The notes beneath the pieces were generated by a model. That model saw only the letters and a program-made list of their open reading frames with translations, searched no databases and was not told where the DNA came from. A DNA stretch of 64,000 nt from an uncultured Bacteroidales bacterium (lineage in GTDB: Bacteria; Bacteroidota; Bacteroidia; Bacteroidales; Muribaculaceae): positions 62,001-126,000 of the forward strand of contig CADCFN010000008.1 in the NCBI GenBank assembly GCA_902800715.1, in the 5' to 3' direction. A program made the position numbers and the translations under genes. Positions 1 through 8,740 of the stretch are shown here, piece by piece. Numbering within the stretch: the stretch's first letter is position 1; each line of letters starts with the position of its first letter.

Positions 1-112
1 AGTTTTCAGTTGTCAGTTGTCAGTTTTCAGTTTTCAGTTGTCAGTTTTTAGCGGATGCCAACTATCAACTATTAACTATTAACTATTAACTATTCTCTTT
101 TAACTATTAACT
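1..112. repeat. Degenerate heptamer tandem repeats downstream of ettA
   Basis: The stretch reads as 7-bp units: several CAGTTGT or CAGTTTT copies, a short AGCGGATGCC spacer, then AACTATC or AACTATT copies. The last units overlap the 3' end of ettA, so the final codons and stop of that gene are made of repeat sequence. Similar units recur near 20.1, 22.0, 23.4, 35.9 and 40.8 kb. Confidence 0.85.
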
Positions 113-1801
113 GTCAAGTTTCCTGTAGCGAACGCGGGTGGGCTCTTCCTTGCCCAGGCGCTTGAGTTTGTGCTCCTCATATTCGCTGTAACTGCCCTCG
201 TAGAAATAGACGTTGCTATTGCCTTCAAAGGCGAGGATGTGGGTGCAGATGCGGTCCAGGAACCAGCGGTCGTGGCTGATGACTACAGCACAGCCGGCGA
301 AGTCTTCAAGACCTTCCTCCAGGGCTCGCAGGGTGTTCACGTCGATGTCGTTGGTGGGCTCATCGAGCAACAGGACGTTGCCTTCCTCTTTGAGTGCCAA
401 TGCCAGTTGCAGGCGGTTGCGCTCACCACCCGAGAGCACGCCACACTTCTTCTGCTGGTCTACGCCGCTGAAGTTGAAGCGTGACAGGTAGGCGCGGGCG
501 TTCACGTCACGTCCGCCCATGCGCAGCAGTTCCACGCCACCCGAAATGACCTCATAGACGGTCTTGTCGGGGTCGATGCTGGTGTGCTGCTGATCAACAT
601 AGACAGCCTTGACGGTCTCGCCGACCTCGAACACGCCACTGTCGGGCTTCTCCAGGCCCATAATCAGGCGGAACAGGGTGGTCTTACCGGCGCCGTTGGG
701 ACCGATAACACCCACGATGCCGTTGGGGGGCAATGTGAAGTTGAGTTCGTCGAACAGCAGTTTGTCGCCATAGGCCTTAGCCACGTGCTGTGCCTCGATG
801 ACCTTGTTGCCCAGACGGGGACCGTTGGGGATGAAGATTTCGAGTTTTTCCTCTTTCTCCTTGACGGTCTCGTTCAACAGCTTGTCGTAACTGTTCAAGC
901 GCGCTTTTCCTTTGGCCTGACGGGCCTTGGGAGCCATGCGTACCCACTCGAGCTCGCGTTGCAGGGTCTTCTGGCGCTTGCTCTCGGTTTTCTCTTCCTG
1001 GGCAAGTCGTTGGGTCTTCTGTTCCAGCCAGCTGCTGTAGTTGCCTTTCCAGGGAATGCCCTCGCCGCGGTCAAGTTCCAGAATCCAGCCAGCCACGTTG
1101 TCGAGGAAGTAGCGGTCGTGAGTCACGGCGATGACCGTGCCCTCGTATTGCTGCAGGTGCTGTTCCAGCCAGTCGATGGACTCGGCATCAAGGTGGTTGG
1201 TCGGCTCATCGAGCAGCAGGACGTCGGGTTTCTGCAACAGCAGGCGGCACAGCGCCACGCGGCGACGCTCACCACCGCTCAGGTGCTCTGTCAACTGGTC
1301 GCCCTCGGGGCAGCGCAGCGCGTCCATAGCGCGTTCCAGCCGATTGTCCAGGTTCCACGCGTCGGTAGCATCGATGATGTCCTGTAATTCGGCTTGACGG
1401 GCAAATAGTTTGTCCATCTTTTCGGGATCCTCATAGTACTCGGGCATGCCGAACTTGAGGTTGATTTCCTCAAACTCCTTCAACGTGTCCACCACGTGCT
1501 GCACACCTTCCTGCACGACCTCCTTGACGGTCTTGGTCGGGTCGAGCTGCGGGTCCTGGGGCAGATAGCCCACGGTATAACCTGGGGCGAAAACCACCTG
1601 GCCTTGATATTGCGTTTCCAGACCAGCGATGATTTTCATCAGCGTAGATTTACCCGCACCGTTCAAACCGATGATACCGATTTTGGCACCATAGTAGAAC
1701 GAGAGGTAAATGTTCTTGAGAATCTGTTTCTGGTTCTGCTGGATGGTTTTGCTCACGCCCACCATCGAGAAGATGATTTTTTTATCGTCAACTGTTGCCA
1801 T
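107..1801 (-). CDS. ettA: Energy-dependent translational throttle protein EttA (ABC-F ATPase)
   Basis: This 564-residue protein has the two ABC ATPase domains of the ABC-F class and no membrane segments. EttA binds the ribosomal E site and gates entry into elongation according to the ATP/ADP ratio. Walker A motifs are GLNGAGKST (about residue 45) and GPNGAGKTT (about residue 368). Each half has a signature (LSGGERRR and LSGGERNR) and a Walker B (LLLDEPTNHLD and LLLDEPTNDID). A charged linker rich in Lys and Glu lies between them, where ABC-F proteins carry the tRNA-contacting arm. Length fits the family (about 555 residues). The ATG at 1799-1801 follows a lipoprotein gene by 47 bp, so co-transcription is possible. 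The last three codons and stop lie within heptamer repeats. EttA is favoured over Uup by the overall sequence and the lack of a C-terminal coiled coil. Confidence 0.95.
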   Translation of the reverse strand: MATVDDKKIIFSMVGVSKTIQQNQKQILKNIYLSFYYGAKIGIIGLNGAGKSTLMKIIAGLETQYQGQVVFAPGYTVGYLPQDPQLDPTKTVKEVVQEGVQHVVDTLKEFEEINLKFGMPEYYEDPEKMDKLFARQAELQDIIDATDAWNLDNRLERAMDALRCPEGDQLTEHLSGGERRRVALCRLLLQKPDVLLLDEPTNHLDAESIDWLEQHLQQYEGTVIAVTHDRYFLDNVAGWILELDRGEGIPWKGNYSSWLEQKTQRLAQEEKTESKRQKTLQRELEWVRMAPKARQAKGKARLNSYDKLLNETVKEKEEKLEIFIPNGPRLGNKVIEAQHVAKAYGDKLLFDELNFTLPPNGIVGVIGPNGAGKTTLFRLIMGLEKPDSGVFEVGETVKAVYVDQQHTSIDPDKTVYEVISGGVELLRMGGRDVNARAYLSRFNFSGVDQQKKCGVLSGGERNRLQLALALKEEGNVLLLDEPTNDIDVNTLRALEEGLEDFAGCAVVISHDRWFLDRICTHILAFEGNSNVYFYEGSYSEYEEHKLKRLGKEEPTRVRYRKLDS

Positions 1802-1848
1802 AATAGTTGTTATATAATTGAGTTTTCCTTATTTGAGTTCTGTATCGA

Positions 1849-2898
1849 TTACAAGTGCTTGGTCAAGGGGGTATCGTCCCATGAACCGACTATGGTGGTG
1901 AACCACAGGCGTGCGTCGGGGTCTTGCAGACGGTTGATTTCCTCGAGCAGGGCGGGACGCTCGTCACGGGGGACCTTGAAATAGGGCAGGAGGCGGTTGT
2001 CACTGTTGCCGGGCGCTGAAATCCATCTGAGGAAACGCTGGGGGTTGATGTTATAGAGTTTCAACACGTCCAGCGGGAAGGGGTTGTAGGTGTACTCGGG
2101 ACCGTAGGCCTCGACAACACGTGGTTCAAATTCGTTCCAGAAATTCATGATGCTGGGGTCATGTAGCGAGCAGGCAAGAAGGTCCCAGCACTTGAAGTCC
2201 ATGGCTGCAAAGTAATCGACCTGTCCTTTCTCCATCACCACTTGTTGCCGTTGCATCACAAAGTGACCTTTATCGTTGATGATGTAGCTCTGTTCCCATG
2301 CCTGTTGCCATTTAGGGGCACCCTTGAGGCCCTCGTCATAATCCATGACGCAGGCACCCATAAGGCGATGAAGTGTCAAGCTGTTTTTGTTTTCAAAGGT
2401 GACTCGGCTGTCGAGCGTAAAGGCATTGTTGTCCTCGGGATCCTGGAGATTGACGCGCCACAGCATGTGCAGTTCTCGCAGGTTGATGGCATCGAGCAGT
2501 TTGCCTTGCTGGTCATAGGTCATCAGGTCCACACAGTAACCGATGCTGCTGCCGGCATAGTACGCCGCAAGCGTGTTGCCGTGTCCCACATCGCGCACAC
2601 CCAACAGAACCCATTTGCTCATGACATCAGTAAAGTCGATGCCAGCGGGCCCGATGAGCGCGTGATACTGTTCGGCGGACAGCTCTTTGCCCTCGACCTC
2701 GTTGTCATCCTGGTTGGAGTCGCCACAGTAGATGTCGTTCATGACGATGCTGTCGCCCAGCATCAGATTGTCATTGACATGAATACCCAGACGATTCAGG
2801 AAACCGAATTGCCCATCTGACTGGTGGCTGCAGCCGTAACTAGCCGTCAGCAGGAGTGCCGTGAATAGTAGAATAGTGGATGAATATAGGGCTTTCAT
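1849..2898 (-). CDS. Putative lipoprotein of unknown function
   Basis: The 349-residue product starts with a lysine, a hydrophobic stretch and a lipobox-like SYGC, with the likely lipidated Cys at residue 23. It should therefore be exported and anchored in a membrane, probably the outer membrane. The rest is soluble, acidic and rich in Trp, Asp and Tyr, and I recognise no domain. A Bacteroidota -7 box (TATATTTGC) lies 22 bp upstream of the start on the same strand. Its stop is 47 bp before ettA, so the two may share a transcript. The neighbour gives no clear hint to function. Confidence 0.7.
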   Translation of the reverse strand: MKALYSSTILLFTALLLTASYGCSHQSDGQFGFLNRLGIHVNDNLMLGDSIVMNDIYCGDSNQDDNEVEGKELSAEQYHALIGPAGIDFTDVMSKWVLLGVRDVGHGNTLAAYYAGSSIGYCVDLMTYDQQGKLLDAINLRELHMLWRVNLQDPEDNNAFTLDSRVTFENKNSLTLHRLMGACVMDYDEGLKGAPKWQQAWEQSYIINDKGHFVMQRQQVVMEKGQVDYFAAMDFKCWDLLACSLHDPSIMNFWNEFEPRVVEAYGPEYTYNPFPLDVLKLYNINPQRFLRWISAPGNSDNRLLPYFKVPRDERPALLEEINRLQDPDARLWFTTIVGSWDDTPLTKHL

Positions 2899-2919
2899 AA
2901 GTTCTGAGTTATTTTCCCT

Positions 2920-2928
2920 GCAAATATA
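2920..2928 (-). promoter_or_regulatory. Bacteroidota -7 box for the lipoprotein gene
   Basis: On the minus strand the bases read TATATTTGC, matching TAnnTTTG. It sits about 22 bp before the start codon at 2898. Confidence 0.6.
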
Positions 2929-3003
2929 AGCATAAAAAACGAGTTGGTGTGCATTTTAGTCAATTTGGTATTGTTGTTGGCTGAAATATCGGGAAAAAAC
3001 CAG

Positions 3004-3012
3004 TATCTTTGC
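3004..3012 (+). promoter_or_regulatory. -7 box almost touching the start of the DUF3822-like gene
   Basis: TATCTTTGC fits the Bacteroidota -7 consensus. Only six bases separate it from the ATG at 3019, so transcription would start at or just before the start codon. The box also rules out the longer reading frame that begins at 2944, since that would place the promoter inside the coding region. Confidence 0.65.
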
Positions 3013-3018
3013 ACGGCA

Positions 3019-3828
3019 ATGGAAGCGAATAATCATATCGATATCCAACATCCCGAAGCATGGGAACTGCTTGTCGCCATCGACGACAAGCGCGTGGACT
3101 ATATCCTTTACACGCCCACTGTCGCCAATTCGCTGATTACAGGGCAGATGAAGCTGACTGATGAGTCATTGCAGGCGCTTGAAGATACGGTCTATAACAC
3201 ACCCGAGCTGTTGAACGATTACCAGCGGGTGAGGGTGATGGTCCGTTCCCACCACTTCGTGCTGTTTCCCGATGTGACCAGTGACGAAGACTGCATGTCG
3301 CTGGTGCGTCAGGCGTTCCCTGATGATGACGGCGACGTTGCGGTGTGCCACATGCCGCAGAATGGCGTGAAAAGCGCTTTTGTGATGCCACGAGGAATGC
3401 AGGCGTTTCTGGGACGCACATTCAATTACCCCGTGGTGTATCACTACCTGATGCCGCTGTGTGAATACTTCAAGAGTCAGTCCACCGGCAATGAGATTTC
3501 CCGAATGTTCCTCCACCTGACGGAGAATCGCATGGATATGGTCATCTACCGTGACGGGGCGTTGATGTGTGCCAACAGCTACCCGTTTACCAATGCCGAT
3601 GACATGGCCTACTTCGCCCTCAATGCCTGGACAACCTACGACATGGACCAGCTGACCGATGAACTGCAACTGGCAGGCGATGGTGAGCAGCGTGCCGCCA
3701 TGTCGCCCGTCTTGAGAAAATTTGTTAAATTTGTGATGCCTGCCGTCTATCCCGCTGCAGCTATGCGACTGGGCCGCAATGCGATGCAGACACCATTGGA
3801 CTTGATACTGCTTGCCCTATGCGAATAA
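3019..3828 (+). CDS. DUF3822-like protein encoded next to rsmD
   Basis: A 269-residue soluble protein with no signal peptide. Its sequence and its position directly before rsmD match the DUF3822 family of Bacteroidota, whose function is not known to me. The ATG at 3019 is chosen over an upstream frame opening at 2944 because a strong -7 box lies at 3004-3012. The 3' end overlaps rsmD by 10 bp, so translation of the two is likely coupled. Conserved-looking segments include RVRVMVRSHHFVLFP and LFLHLTENRMDMVIYRDG-like beta strands in the middle. A link to ribosome biogenesis is only an inference from the neighbour. Confidence 0.75.
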   Translation: MEANNHIDIQHPEAWELLVAIDDKRVDYILYTPTVANSLITGQMKLTDESLQALEDTVYNTPELLNDYQRVRVMVRSHHFVLFPDVTSDEDCMSLVRQAFPDDDGDVAVCHMPQNGVKSAFVMPRGMQAFLGRTFNYPVVYHYLMPLCEYFKSQSTGNEISRMFLHLTENRMDMVIYRDGALMCANSYPFTNADDMAYFALNAWTTYDMDQLTDELQLAGDGEQRAAMSPVLRKFVKFVMPAVYPAAAMRLGRNAMQTPLDLILLALCE

Positions 3829-4373
3829 TCAGCGGAAAATATGGGCGTCGTCGCTTTGATGTGCCCACCAATATCACCGCGCGCCCCACGACCGACATGG
3901 CGCGCGAGAACCTGTTCAATGTGTTGGGCAACATCATCGACCTGGAAGACAAGACGGTCCTTGACCTGTTTGCTGGAACCGGGGCGATGAGTTTTGAATT
4001 CCTCTCGCGTGGTTGTGCCCATGTCACATCGGTGGAAAAAGCCCGTACTCAGGCCGAATTCATCAAGAAAGTGCAAAACCAGTTGGGTGACCCGAATCTG
4101 ACGCTGGTGCGTGGTGATGTGTTCAAGTTCCTCGCCACCTGCCGGCAGTCATTTGACATCATCTTTGCAGACCCGCCTTACGATTTGCCCCGATTCGGAG
4201 AAATTCCCAAGTTGGTGCTGGAATCGCCGTTGGTGCATGAGGGCACGCTGTTCATCATGGAGCACCCGCGTGAGCATGACTTCAGCGCGCTGCCCCATTT
4301 CTCGCAGCAACGCGTCTATGGCAAGGTGAACTTTTCCCTGTTTGAAATCGGCGATATCAATCCAGAATCATGA
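3819..4373 (+). CDS. rsmD: 16S rRNA (guanine966-N2)-methyltransferase RsmD
   Basis: A 184-residue Rossmann-fold methyltransferase that modifies G966 of 16S rRNA with S-adenosylmethionine in the cytoplasm. Visible motifs are the N-terminal MRIISGKYGRR, the SAM-binding VLDLFAGTGAMSFE and the catalytic DPPYDLP. Length is normal for RsmD. It overlaps the preceding gene by 10 bp, and its stop shares ATGA with the start of the following SusC-like gene. That second overlap is unusual, because it ties a housekeeping rRNA enzyme to an outer-membrane receptor. Confidence 0.95.
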   Translation: MRIISGKYGRRRFDVPTNITARPTTDMARENLFNVLGNIIDLEDKTVLDLFAGTGAMSFEFLSRGCAHVTSVEKARTQAEFIKKVQNQLGDPNLTLVRGDVFKFLATCRQSFDIIFADPPYDLPRFGEIPKLVLESPLVHEGTLFIMEHPREHDFSALPHFSQQRVYGKVNFSLFEIGDINPES

Positions 4374-7072
4374 GAATCCCTTTATACTTGAGATTGATAG
4401 CCATTGCGGGACTGATGGCTGCGGGAGAGCCCATGGCATCCCAGACATTCATGCCCGCAGATAGCGCTACCCGTGTGATGTCACCCACCGTGGTCACCGC
4501 CGAGCAAGTGAGCCAGCAACAGGTGACAAATCCTTTGGAAGCCATCAATGGACGTGTTGCAGGTGTGACCATCCAGAAAAGCAACAACGGCGCCGCCGCG
4601 ATGAATGCCGTGCGTGTGCGCGGTACCACATCGGTCACGGGTGGCAACGACCCGTTGATTATCGTTGACGGCGTGTTCGGCGACTTGAGCACACTATCAT
4701 CGATTTATCCGTCGGATATCGAGAGTTTCACGATTCTCAAGGATGCCAGTGAAATTGCCCAGTATGGTTCACGTGGTGCATCGGGTGTCATCGAGGTCGT
4801 CACCAAGAAGGGCGCTGCCCATCGGGCCACCGTCACCTATAATGGCCAGGTGGGCCTCACCCACGTGAGCAAAAACCTCAAGATGCTCAACGCTGACGGT
4901 TACCGCGATGCCATCAGAGCCCAGGGCAACATGCTCATCGACAAGGGATTCAACACCGATTGGCAGAAAGCTATCCAGCAAACCGCCTTCATTCAAGATC
5001 ATCATGTGGCTTTCATGGGCGGTGGCGATCACTCGGGCTACCGCGTGTCGCTCGGATATATGGACCATGACGGGGTCATCCTGCACGAAAAGTTACGCAA
5101 CTTGACGAGCAACATGAACATGTACCAACGTATGTTTAGCGACCTGCTGACTATCGAGGTGGGTATGTTCGGCAATGTGCAGAGAGAACTCACGGCTGTT
5201 TACGATGAGCAGAAGACCTTCTACTCGGCGCAAGCATGGAATCCCACCTTCGGGACCGAGCGAAACAGTGCCGGAGGTTGGGACGGCTTCACCTACGCCA
5301 ACCAGATTAATCATCCGCTGGCACTGATGGACAGCCGCACCCAGGACAAGACAACCCACCTGAGTACCCATGCCAAACTCATATTCAACCTGACGCCCAA
5401 CTGGACACTTTCGTTCTTCGGTGCTTACAGCCACAACGAGGTCGAGACGGCGCAATTCCTGCCGACAAGCATCTGGAGCGGCGGCAAAGGCTACCGCCGT
5501 ACCGCCAAGACCGAGTCTTGGCTCGGCAATGCCATCGTGAAATGGAACAAGACGCTGGGTCGCAACCACTTCAACGTGATGGGGCTTGCCGAAGTTGAGC
5601 GCAACATCCACACGGGATTCTTCACCACCACAACAGGTTTCTCTAGCAACGATATCGGCATTGACGCCATCCAATCGGGTGCCGTGACACTATGGGAAGG
5701 CACCGGCAGTTACCGCAAAGCACCGTCGCTTGTTTCCTTCATGGCACGAGTCAACTATGACTACGACAACCGTTATCTATTGACCGTCGCGGCCCGTACC
5801 GACGGCTCGTCAAAGTTTGCCAGACGCAACCAATGGGGTTTCTTCCCCTCGGTCTCGGCAACATGGAATATCGGTAAAGAGTCATTTCTGAGCGATGCCC
5901 GTTGGCTTGATGACCTGAAGTGGAACATCGGCTATGGTCTGGCGGGAAATCAGGGCGCCGTGGACAGTTACATGGCGCAAAATGTGCTCACTCCTGCGGG
6001 CATCGCTCCCGTGGGCCAAAACATGGCAGTAACGCTCGATGTCCTGCTCAATGCCAACCCAGACCTCAAATGGGAAGTGAAGCATAGTTTCAACACTGGC
6101 TTGAGCGCTGCTTTTTTGGGCAACCGCATCATCACCTCGCTTGATTTCTATGTTTCCAAGACGACCGACATGCTCTACCTCTATAATGTGGGCGTGCCGC
6201 CTTTCAGTTACAACAAGCTGCTCGACAATCTGGGTTCGATGCGCAACAGCGGTGTCGAGTTGGCACTGGGCTTCTCGCCTCTGATTTCACGCGATATGGA
6301 ATTGAATATCAACGCCAATATCGCCTATCAGTACAACAAACTGCTCTCTTTGAGCGGCTATTACCAGGATTACTGGCTGGAGGCTCCCAGCGAGGTGGCC
6401 CTGGTCAGCCTGAACGGAGCAGGTTTCCACGGTGGCAGCAATCAAATTGTCTATCAGATAGTGGGACAGCCCCTGGGCGTGTTCTACCTGCCGCATTGCA
6501 CGGGTCTGAAGAGTGACGGACGTGGTGGCTATGAGTATGAAATCGTCGACCTTGACAATACTGGTGACATCAACATCTCCAATGGCATGGACCGCCGCGT
6601 GTGTGGTCAGGCGATGCCTAAGGTGTTGCTGGGCAGTAACATCAATTACCGTTTCAAGCAGTGGGATGTGACCTTGCAGATTAATGGAGCCTTTGGACAC
6701 AAGATTTACAACGGCACAGCCTTGACCTACATGAATATGTCCAATTTGCCGGGTTATAATGTTTTGGCCGATGCCCCCTCTCGCGCTATCAATGACCAGA
6801 CTGCAACAGACTACTGGCTGGAACGCGGCGACTATATAGACTTTGACTACCTCACTCTAGGCTGGAACGTGCCCTTGGGCAAGAAGCTGATGCGCACCAT
6901 CAGTCGCCTGCGATTGGCGCTCACAATAAATGACCTGGGCACCATCACGGGTTACTCGGGTCTGACACCCATCATCAACAGTTCATCGGTCAACAGCACC
7001 TTGGGCGTCGATGACAAAAACATCTATCCCGTTACCCGTTCTTATCATCTGGGAGTTACCTTAACCTTCTAA
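4370..7072 (+). CDS. SusC/RagA-type TonB-dependent outer-membrane transporter
   Basis: A 900-residue outer-membrane receptor that with its SusD partner imports a ligand into the periplasm using TonB energy. A signal peptide (about residues 1-25) precedes a plug domain at about 50-150 with the SusC hallmarks IIVDGVFGD, SDIESFTILKDASEIAQYG and GASGVIEVVTKKG. The rest is beta-barrel and ends with an aromatic residue (LTF). The carboxypeptidase-like domain that often precedes the plug is absent, unlike in the second SusC at 36 kb. Translation is coupled to rsmD (ATGA at 4370-4373). SusD follows after 13 bp. No glycoside hydrolase is nearby, and a Fur-family gene follows SusD, so a non-glycan substrate such as a metal chelate is possible but unproven. 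Confidence 0.9.
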   Translation: MRIPLYLRLIAIAGLMAAGEPMASQTFMPADSATRVMSPTVVTAEQVSQQQVTNPLEAINGRVAGVTIQKSNNGAAAMNAVRVRGTTSVTGGNDPLIIVDGVFGDLSTLSSIYPSDIESFTILKDASEIAQYGSRGASGVIEVVTKKGAAHRATVTYNGQVGLTHVSKNLKMLNADGYRDAIRAQGNMLIDKGFNTDWQKAIQQTAFIQDHHVAFMGGGDHSGYRVSLGYMDHDGVILHEKLRNLTSNMNMYQRMFSDLLTIEVGMFGNVQRELTAVYDEQKTFYSAQAWNPTFGTERNSAGGWDGFTYANQINHPLALMDSRTQDKTTHLSTHAKLIFNLTPNWTLSFFGAYSHNEVETAQFLPTSIWSGGKGYRRTAKTESWLGNAIVKWNKTLGRNHFNVMGLAEVERNIHTGFFTTTTGFSSNDIGIDAIQSGAVTLWEGTGSYRKAPSLVSFMARVNYDYDNRYLLTVAARTDGSSKFARRNQWGFFPSVSATWNIGKESFLSDARWLDDLKWNIGYGLAGNQGAVDSYMAQNVLTPAGIAPVGQNMAVTLDVLLNANPDLKWEVKHSFNTGLSAAFLGNRIITSLDFYVSKTTDMLYLYNVGVPPFSYNKLLDNLGSMRNSGVELALGFSPLISRDMELNINANIAYQYNKLLSLSGYYQDYWLEAPSEVALVSLNGAGFHGGSNQIVYQIVGQPLGVFYLPHCTGLKSDGRGGYEYEIVDLDNTGDINISNGMDRRVCGQAMPKVLLGSNINYRFKQWDVTLQINGAFGHKIYNGTALTYMNMSNLPGYNVLADAPSRAINDQTATDYWLERGDYIDFDYLTLGWNVPLGKKLMRTISRLRLALTINDLGTITGYSGLTPIINSSSVNSTLGVDDKNIYPVTRSYHLGVTLTF

Positions 7073-7085
7073 TTTTTAGATTATC

Positions 7086-8726
7086 ATGAAACGATATATC
7101 ACTTATAGCCTGCTGATAGTCGCTGCCGCATTGATGCTGGCTTCATGTGACAAGTTCCTTGAGGATAACCCCACCGACCGTCTGCCTGAGGACGAGGCTT
7201 ATAACACGGTTGCTGACCTGTGGAATAATGCCTTGAGCAGTATCTACCTCAACATTGGCGGTAGCGCCCCTTCCCAGGGATTGCAAGGCACTGCACGTGG
7301 CGTGTGGGACCTGAACACCTTCTCGACCGACGAGGCGATGATTCCCACAAGAGGTACCGACTGGTATGATGGCGGCACCTGGCAGAACCTGTTCCTGCAT
7401 TGCTTTGGCAGTGTCGATTTCACGGGTGGCACATGGAATTACATCTTCAAGGAGGTACTCGCCTGCAACCGGGCCATTGAGCGCATTGATGCGTTTGAAA
7501 AGGCACATCCTAACGAGGATGTCAAGGAATTGCGCGCCGAGGCTCGTGCCCTGCGTGCGATGTTCTTGTTCTATGCCATGGACCTTTATGGACGTGTGCC
7601 TGTTTTCATGAGTTCCACCCCCACGGTTCAGGAGATAAAACTGCAGAACCGTTCGGTAACATTCAAGCACATTGTAAGCGAGCTGCAAGCTGCCGAGTGT
7701 GACCTTTCCCCCGCGCAGAGTCGCAAGTTGGGAGAGTACTACGGTCGCATGACGTCCTCTGTAGCGCAGTTCCTCTTGGCGAAGGTGCTGTTGAATGCCG
7801 AAATCTATGCTGATGATGATTGGACCGATGCCCGGCACCCTGATGCCTCGACGATGATGTGGGACGTCTATGGCAAGACACTGAACACCTGGCAGGCGGT
7901 GGAGCGATACTGTGATGCTATCTCGAGCAACGGTTTCGAACTGGCGGCCAATTTCAAGGACAACTTCGACATCAGCAACGAGGAGTCCCCCGAGTTGATA
8001 TTCACCATACCGATGGACATCTACAACTATACTAACCGCTTCAGTCAGCAGTTCCGCTCGTTGCATTACAACCATGCGTCGGCACTGGGCCTGAATGGAG
8101 AGAACGGCCCGTGTGCCACGGTTGAGGCGATGAAGACATTCGGCTATGGCAAAGGTGATGATACCGATAAACGCCTGAACTTGACGTACTATTATGACCA
8201 GGTCTATCATGACCTGACTGGTGAACCCGTCACGCTCGATGACGGAACGCAGTTGGTTTACTACCCGATGGCGGTGAAACTCGACCTCACAAATGACCCG
8301 TATGAGAAGACGGCTGGCGCAAGAATGAGAAAATATGAGATTGACCTGGCAGCGATGAGTGATGGACAACTGCGACGCAACGACATTGTGCTGTTCCGTT
8401 ATGCCGACGTGCTGTTGATGCAGTGCGAGGCCATGCTGCGGGATGGCAGAGCTGGTGCCCAAGCCGATGCCTTGCTCAATCGGGTGCGTCAACGTGTCGA
8501 CATGGCTTGGCGCCCCGCCACGCTTGACAATATACTCGAGGAACGCATGCTGGAACTGGCTTGGGAGGGATGGCGCCGCAACGACCTCATCCGCTTCGGC
8601 ATGTTCACGCGACCTTACACCGACCGTCCGCAAACCGAAGCCGACCGTATGGGCTACACCCTCGTGTTCCCCATTCCCGGCGTGACGCTCAGTGCCTGCG
8701 GCAGCGCACAGAATCCAGGATATTGA
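7086..8726 (+). CDS. SusD/RagB-family outer-membrane lipoprotein
   Basis: A 546-residue surface lipoprotein that forms the lid of the SusC transporter upstream. The signal peptide ends in the lipobox LASC, with Cys at residue 21, followed by the family-typical CDKFLEDNPTD. Further SusD hallmarks are RAEARALRAMFLFYAMDLYGRVP in the middle, and LFRYADVLLMQCEA plus RMLELAWEGWRRNDLIRFG near the C terminus (motifs given in part). Length is normal. The gene is 13 bp after SusC and 14 bp before a Fur-family regulator, which suggests one transcript. Confidence 0.92.
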   Translation: MKRYITYSLLIVAAALMLASCDKFLEDNPTDRLPEDEAYNTVADLWNNALSSIYLNIGGSAPSQGLQGTARGVWDLNTFSTDEAMIPTRGTDWYDGGTWQNLFLHCFGSVDFTGGTWNYIFKEVLACNRAIERIDAFEKAHPNEDVKELRAEARALRAMFLFYAMDLYGRVPVFMSSTPTVQEIKLQNRSVTFKHIVSELQAAECDLSPAQSRKLGEYYGRMTSSVAQFLLAKVLLNAEIYADDDWTDARHPDASTMMWDVYGKTLNTWQAVERYCDAISSNGFELAANFKDNFDISNEESPELIFTIPMDIYNYTNRFSQQFRSLHYNHASALGLNGENGPCATVEAMKTFGYGKGDDTDKRLNLTYYYDQVYHDLTGEPVTLDDGTQLVYYPMAVKLDLTNDPYEKTAGARMRKYEIDLAAMSDGQLRRNDIVLFRYADVLLMQCEAMLRDGRAGAQADALLNRVRQRVDMAWRPATLDNILEERMLELAWEGWRRNDLIRFGMFTRPYTDRPQTEADRMGYTLVFPIPGVTLSACGSAQNPGY

Positions 8727-8740
8727 AGAAGAAATGTAAG

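Noticed and set aside
1-112. CRISPR array
   Set aside because: The units are 7 bp with no spacers, and no cas genes are present.
8561-8740. N-terminal extension of the Fur-family gene
   Set aside because: It lies inside susD in another frame. ATG 8741 begins the conserved Fur sequence.
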